Positions 6,417 to 9,851 of a DNA stretch of 9,851 nt are shown here, piece by piece. Both the position numbers and the translations under genes were made by a program. Each line of letters begins with the position of its first letter. The first letter of the stretch is position 1. Source of the DNA: Oscillospiraceae bacterium. Lineage in GTDB: Bacteria; Bacillota; Clostridia; Saccharofermentanales; Saccharofermentanaceae. The stretch is from assembly GCA_902803695.1 (NCBI GenBank), contig CADCQX010000078.1:1-9851 (forward strand), read 5' to 3'. Below the pieces are notes generated by a model. That model was given only the letters and a program-made list of their open reading frames with translations, was not told where the DNA came from and made no database searches.

Positions 6417-7188
6417 TTGCGGAAAGCCCCTCAACAATCTCTGTTTCAAGCTTAGCAACATCACATAATGTGATGCGTCTGCCGTTTACTTTAATGAGGC
6501 CATCCTTTTCCATGGATATCAGTTCTCTCGAAAAAGACGGTCTAGGCATCGCGAGATACTTAGCCGCGATCTCCTTGGAAACAGGCAATTCAACAGTCCT
6601 TGCTTCGCTCGGATATTTGCAGTTCTCTTTTCCGAACATATCACATTTTCGGCATGTCTCAGGAATAGAATCCAGATCCTTGTTAGTCTGGTTGTATAGT
6701 TCAATGAGATAGTAAGCTACTTTCTCTCTTAATGTCTTTTGTGACAGAAGTTCGATCCTTCTATTCTGAAAACTTACTCTGTCAGAAAGGATACGGAGGA
6801 AATTGTCTTTAACCGTAGGACACTGATCCATTATCTTATTCATGACATCCTTGCTTATGAATCTGACCTTGCAGGTCTTCATCGTTTCAAGAGTAGTCTG
6901 GTATGTATTGTTGGAACTATATATGATATCCGCTCCGAAAAAATCCCCTTCCGAAAGCAATGCGAGAGTAGCGAACTCTCCGCTTGTTGATATCTTCTGA
7001 ACCGCTATCTGTCCCTCGGAAATAATACCGATAGCATTACAGACATCACCTTCTTTGGCGATTATCTCGCCTTTTTCGAAAGTACGTGGTCTTGTTATTG
7101 AACAAAAATCGCCGAAATCGGAACAATTAACGCCTCTGAAAAGATCAGATTCGCAAAGTGCTCTGTATGTACAATCCTGTCTCATCAT
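6409..7188 (-). CDS. Crp/Fnr family transcription regulator with Cys-rich insertion
   Basis: This 259-residue regulator (counted from the first of two adjacent ATGs) has an N-terminal cyclic-nucleotide-type sensor barrel (about 14-120), a dimer helix (about 125-165) and a C-terminal winged helix (about 198-245). The recognition helix is near PRPSFSRELISMEKDGL (215-231). The barrel lacks the Arg-Ser pair that binds cAMP phosphate in E. coli CRP (NNTYQTTL at 93-100), so cAMP is an unlikely ligand. Between the dimer helix and the helix-turn-helix is an extra stretch of about 30 residues with Cys179, Cys182 and Cys190 (CxxC-x7-C). Further cysteines at 6, 12, 22 and 29 crowd the N-terminus. This suggests Fe-S, metal or redox sensing, which is inference. 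The start overlaps the nagA stop (ATGATGA). The second ATG at 7185 has better spacing from GGAG. Confidence 0.88.
   Translation of the reverse strand: MMRQDCTYRALCESDLFRGVNCSDFGDFCSITRPRTFEKGEIIAKEGDVCNAIGIISEGQIAVQKISTSGEFATLALLSEGDFFGADIIYSSNNTYQTTLETMKTCKVRFISKDVMNKIMDQCPTVKDNFLRILSDRVSFQNRRIELLSQKTLREKVAYYLIELYNQTNKDLDSIPETCRKCDMFGKENCKYPSEARTVELPVSKEIAAKYLAMPRPSFSRELISMEKDGLIKVNGRRITLCDVAKLETEIVEGLSANN
6459..6475. promoter_or_regulatory. 17-bp near-perfect palindrome, possible operator
   Basis: CATCACATAATGTGATG is two 8-base arms around one central A. It lies inside the 3' end of the Crp/Fnr-like gene, about 115 bases before the cdaA start. The half-sites TCACA and TGTGA are those of Crp-type operators, but here in inverted order and closer together. 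With an almost absent loop, a protein site is more likely than an RNA hairpin. Function is unproven. Confidence 0.35.
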
Positions 7189-8330
7189 GTCTCCTGTCCG
7201 TGATTGATTACTTTTATAAGATTATACTCCTTATCGAAAAAATTGAAGGTCGCAGGTCTTCCCTGTTCTATGACACCCGGAAGGCTCAAATCTTTCAAAA
7301 GATCCATACGCCTTAATGCGTTAACCGTCAGTGAATCAAGACAACGCTTTTCAGGCACCCCGATATCCATTAGTTTTTTGAACTCTTCGGAAAGATAAGT
7401 AACTGAACCTGCAAGGTCTCTTCCCTCACCGTAGTATGTCCTTCCACCTTTGACCTCTACATCCGTTCCGCCGAGATCATAGATACCGTCAGGCATCAGA
7501 GCCCCTCTCATTGAATCCGATATAGTAATAACCTTATTCTCGAAAACATCGGAATACAGAAGTCTGAGCATGGCCTTATGAACATGATGAAGATCTGAGA
7601 TAACTTCAACATAAGAACCTGTATCAACAGCTGCACCCAAAACACCCGTAGCCCTCTTAAGGATCGGGTTCATGGCATTAAGTGCGTGAGTAATACTCTT
7701 GGCCCCGCGCAAAAGCGCTTCCTGTGCCACATCATGATCTGAATCAGTATGCGCAAGCGAGAGAATAAACCGCTCTTTAAACATATCGATAAATTCCATG
7801 CTGCCTTCAAGCTCAGGTGAAATATCTATTATCTTTATAAGCCCCGGATACTTTTTGTCCAGTTCACTTATAAGTTCCATTCCTTCTTTGGGAGATAAGC
7901 AATTCTTAGGATCCTGCACACCGCACTTTTCAGGATTAAATATAGGACCTTCAAGCCTGATACCGAGGATATCTGCATGAGGTCTTTTTGAATCCTTAAG
8001 AATGTCTATTGCTTTGGAAACGCTGTCACAACACTTAAAGATATCTTCTGAAGATATCGTCATCGTAGTCGGACAGAAAGCTGCCGTACCTACTGAAGCA
8101 AGTTTATAAGCCATCTCACAGATCCCTTGAGGATCATGATCGCTGGTATCAAATCCGAAAGCTCCGTGAATATGTGTATCAATAAAACCTGGAGTTACAA
8201 AGAAGGATTGCTTATCGGGATCGACTTGGATATCCTTACGGGAAACGTTGGTAATAATACCATTATCATCAGTCTCGATCGAAGTCAGATGGTCGTTATC
8301 ACCTAATATCCAAAGATCCGAATATAGCAT
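7185..8330 (-). CDS. nagA: N-acetylglucosamine-6-phosphate deacetylase
   Basis: This cytosolic amidohydrolase converts GlcNAc-6-P to glucosamine-6-P and acetate, feeding amino-sugar recycling and cell-wall precursors. With the chosen start it has 381 residues, a normal NagA length. Motifs in order: PGFIDTHIHG (47-56, metal-ligand HxH region), LEGPIF (126-131, metal Glu127), LAHTD (192-196), THALNAM (214-220), SDLHHVH (245-251) and the catalytic Asp272 in ISDSM. PDG (280-282) and LAGS (306-309) follow. SDSMRGALMPDG is a variant of the usual TDAMxxxGLPDG. The start is ATG at 8330, preceded by GGAGG with five bases between; GGAGG forms the last codons of the PHP gene. An in-frame GTG at 8357 would overlap that gene by 26 bases and lacks a ribosome site. 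The stop overlaps the Crp/Fnr-like gene. No nagB or sugar-transport gene is adjacent. Confidence 0.9.
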   Translation of the reverse strand: MLYSDLWILGDNDHLTSIETDDNGIITNVSRKDIQVDPDKQSFFVTPGFIDTHIHGAFGFDTSDHDPQGICEMAYKLASVGTAAFCPTTMTISSEDIFKCCDSVSKAIDILKDSKRPHADILGIRLEGPIFNPEKCGVQDPKNCLSPKEGMELISELDKKYPGLIKIIDISPELEGSMEFIDMFKERFILSLAHTDSDHDVAQEALLRGAKSITHALNAMNPILKRATGVLGAAVDTGSYVEVISDLHHVHKAMLRLLYSDVFENKVITISDSMRGALMPDGIYDLGGTDVEVKGGRTYYGEGRDLAGSVTYLSEEFKKLMDIGVPEKRCLDSLTVNALRRMDLLKDLSLPGVIEQGRPATFNFFDKEYNLIKVINHGQET

Positions 8331-8331
8331 C

Positions 8332-9051
8332 TCAGCCTCCAAAGTATTTGTAATCACCTGACTTGATTATATTACAAACCTCTTTTAAATCCTTAGGTTC
8401 ATGAGGCAAAATTATGCCCGCTCCGAAATACTGATCTCCGAAATGATGGCAATCGGATCCTGCAGTCATGCGCTTCCCTTTACGTTTAGCCTCTTCATAT
8501 GCAAGTTCGTTGTACTTCGGGTCGCTGTTACCCATATTGTAGACTTCGAAAGCATCTACATAGTCGATATAAGATCTGACTTCCCTTACGTAATAAGCCT
8601 GTCTGTATGGATGCGCCTGGATAATGAAAGCTCCTGCACTGTGAAACAAAGGCAAGAATACTTCAGGAGACATTTCCCTCATTTCAGGATGAGCCTTGAT
8701 GAAATCACGGTCCAAACCATAAACCAGAAAATCAGTTCCCCAATCCGTGTACTCAAGCCCCTCGAAAACAGGAAATCCGACTTCCTTACCCTTCTTTACG
8801 GCTTCATCGACACCGTTGAAGAAAAGATCGACCTGGGTACTCCAAGGGAGATTCTTATCTACACTGGTATTGCCGGTAAGAAAGTGATCGGTTACGACAA
8901 TTCCGCCGTATCCGGCTTTCTGGTACATCAAAACAGCATCGCCTGCATCAAGCGTGGCGCATGCACTGTCATTTTTTGTGTGCAAATGAAGTTCGAGTCT
9001 GAACCCGTCAGCGGGGTCAAACCTCCTCGTAATAGTATTTAAATCCACCAT
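8332..9051 (-). CDS. PHP-domain metal-dependent phosphoesterase
   Basis: This is a 239-residue stand-alone PHP protein, cytosolic, with the metal-binding motifs in order. They are HLH (22-24) in LELHLHTKNDSACA, VTDH (53-56), FEGLEYT (96-102), AHPYR (146-150) and AGSDCHH (197-203). It resembles the YciV/TrpH group, which includes nucleases and phosphatases acting on nucleotides or oligoribonucleotides. The exact substrate cannot be read from sequence. Histidinol phosphatase is less likely, as no histidine genes are near. The ATG has GAGGA about nine bases upstream. The gene leads the cluster PHP, nagA, Crp/Fnr, cdaA; its stop TGA is one base from the nagA start, so translation is coupled. Confidence 0.85.
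   Translation of the reverse strand: MVDLNTITRRFDPADGFRLELHLHTKNDSACATLDAGDAVLMYQKAGYGGIVVTDHFLTGNTSVDKNLPWSTQVDLFFNGVDEAVKKGKEVGFPVFEGLEYTDWGTDFLVYGLDRDFIKAHPEMREMSPEVFLPLFHSAGAFIIQAHPYRQAYYVREVRSYIDYVDAFEVYNMGNSDPKYNELAYEEAKRKGKRMTAGSDCHHFGDQYFGAGIILPHEPKDLKEVCNIIKSGDYKYFGG
8336..8340 (-). promoter_or_regulatory. Ribosome binding site deciding the nagA start
   Basis: GGAGG on the minus strand, followed by CTGAG and then ATG, lies within the last codons and stop of the PHP gene. It supports the nagA start at 8330 over the upstream GTG. Confidence 0.75.
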
Positions 9052-9072
9052 AGTAATTTGTCCTCGAGTGGG

Positions 9073-9078
9073 AGTATA
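9073..9078 (-). promoter_or_regulatory. Possible -10 element for the PHP-nagA-Crp cluster
   Basis: TATACT on the minus strand is 22 bases before the PHP start codon. The -35 at 17 bases is TTCATT, a weak match. The 171-base divergent gap between the PHP gene and ilvE must hold promoters for both directions. Confidence 0.35.
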
Positions 9079-9151
9079 ACATTATCCAAGTTCAAAATGA
9101 ACAAGATTTAATAGCAAAATCAGACAAAAACCAAGAAAAAACGGGCATTCA

Positions 9152-9180
9152 TTAGCCTTTTGAAAAAAAAGTATTATAAT
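9152..9180 (+). promoter_or_regulatory. Probable ilvE promoter
   Basis: A perfect TATAAT (9175-9180) stands 17 bases after TTAGCC (9152-9157), a weak -35. Transcription would start near 9187 and give a leader of about 36 bases. That is too short for a T-box or peptide attenuator. Confidence 0.5.
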
Positions 9181-9222
9181 CAAGGACATAAATTTATAAA
9201 AATGAGGAGGGGGATCATTAAA

Positions 9223-9851
9223 ATGTTTCCTGAAATCAAGATAACAAAAACAACAAATCCAAGAAAGAAGCCGGTAGCCGGTGAGCCACTCCCATTCGGT
9301 CACATCTTCTCTGATCACATGTTCGTTATGGACTATGTTGAGGGTCAGGGCTGGATCGATCCAAGGATCGTGCCATACGGTGAATTCTCCATCGAGCCTT
9401 CTGCCATGGTATTCCACTATGGTCAGGCTGTTTTCGAGGGACTTAAGGCTTACAAGTGCGACGACGGATCCATTAACCTCTTCCGCCCAGCTTGCAACTT
9501 CGAGCGTATGAACAACTCCAACGATCGTCTCGTTATCCCTGAAGTTGACATCGACTTCTGCGTACACGCTACAAAGAAGCTCGTTGAGATCGATAAGGAC
9601 TGGATCCCATCCGGTAAGGGCGAGTCTTTGTACATCCGTCCGTTCGTTATCGCTACAGACCCATACCTCGGTGTTCGTGCTTCCGATACATATAAGTTCT
9701 TCATCTTGCTCTCACCTTCCGGTGCTTATTATGCTCACGGAATCAAGCCTGTTAAGATCTACGTTGAGGATAAGTATGTACGTGCAGTACGTGGCGGTAC
9801 AGGTTTCACAAAGTGCGCAGGTAACTACGGTTGTTCCTTGATCGCTCAGAC
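9223..9851 (+). CDS. ilvE: Branched-chain amino acid aminotransferase, class II (3' end outside window)
   Basis: This PLP enzyme exchanges the amino group between glutamate and the keto acids of leucine, isoleucine and valine, in the cytosol. The first 209 residues of an expected 340-360 are present. They show the large-type (class II, eukaryote-like) BCAT pattern: FGHIFSDHMF (25-34), AMVFHYGQAVFEGLKAY (61-77), FRP...FERMNNS (88-99), GESLYIRPF (133-141) and GGTGFTKCAGNYG (191-203), with Lys197 as the probable PLP lysine. The ATG follows GAGGAGGGGGATC, a strong ribosome site. Codons such as ATC, AAG and CGT are frequent, which fits high expression. It is transcribed away from the PHP-nagA cluster and has its own promoter. 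Confidence 0.93.
   Translation, partial: MFPEIKITKTTNPRKKPVAGEPLPFGHIFSDHMFVMDYVEGQGWIDPRIVPYGEFSIEPSAMVFHYGQAVFEGLKAYKCDDGSINLFRPACNFERMNNSNDRLVIPEVDIDFCVHATKKLVEIDKDWIPSGKGESLYIRPFVIATDPYLGVRASDTYKFFILLSPSGAYYAHGIKPVKIYVEDKYVRAVRGGTGFTKCAGNYGCSLIAQ

Noticed and set aside
8401..9042. 213-codon open frame on the plus strand opposite the PHP gene
   Set aside because: The minus-strand PHP protein carries all metal-binding motifs; the plus-strand translation looks like a codon-usage shadow.
9052..9222. T-box or peptide attenuator ahead of ilvE
   Set aside because: The predicted leader is about 36 bases and has no terminator-like hairpin or T-box sequence.
9082..9567. 161-codon open frame on the minus strand overlapping the start of ilvE
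   Set aside because: It is antisense to a clear aminotransferase and crosses the ilvE promoter region; no family resemblance.
1..9851. Mobile elements, CRISPR arrays, tRNA or rRNA genes
   Set aside because: No transposase or integrase frame, no regularly spaced repeats, and no RNA-gene-like structure was found; the gaps between genes are all short.

Overview
The window looks like chromosomal DNA of a low- to mid-GC Firmicute (Bacillota), most likely class Clostridia and possibly a gut or rumen fibre-degrader. The grounds are the strong GGAGG-type ribosome sites, the TTG and GTG starts, the CdaA/YbbR and clostridial-type PurE sequences, and a secreted lipoprotein family 5 glycosidase. No mobile element, CRISPR array, rRNA or tRNA is visible. 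Both ends cut through genes: purF on the left and a branched-chain aminotransferase gene on the right.

Layout. Positions 1-1864 (minus strand) hold the start of a purine operon, purE then purF, four bases apart. Positions 1955-4302 (minus) hold two coupled lipoprotein genes: a GH5 endoglucanase-like enzyme followed by a CapA-type (PGA_cap) protein. Positions 4534-4875 (plus) hold a lone small HEAT-repeat gene with its own promoter and a strong terminator. That terminator also serves the gene arriving from the other side. Positions 4931-9051 (minus) hold a tight cluster, in transcription order: a PHP-domain phosphoesterase, an N-acetylglucosamine-6-phosphate deacetylase (nagA), a Crp/Fnr-type regulator and a diadenylate cyclase. 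From 9223 (plus) a class II branched-chain aminotransferase gene (ilvE) begins and runs off the end.

Two proteins stand out. First, the PurF-like protein keeps its phosphoribosyltransferase domain and four cysteines matching Fe-S ligands. Its glutaminase half has lost the catalytic N-terminal cysteine (Ser instead) and other conserved active-site residues. This suggests an ammonia-using or partner-dependent enzyme, or a regulatory paralogue. Second, the c-di-AMP synthase is a single polypeptide joining the CdaA membrane and cyclase domains to an extra membrane helix and one YbbR domain. CdaA and its regulator CdaR are normally separate proteins.

How the genes may work together (inference). 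NagA releases glucosamine-6-phosphate, a precursor of UDP-GlcNAc and peptidoglycan. c-di-AMP synthesis is classically tied to this pathway through the cdaA-cdaR-glmM operon. Here the tie would be made through nagA and a Cys-rich Crp/Fnr regulator placed directly upstream of the cyclase.
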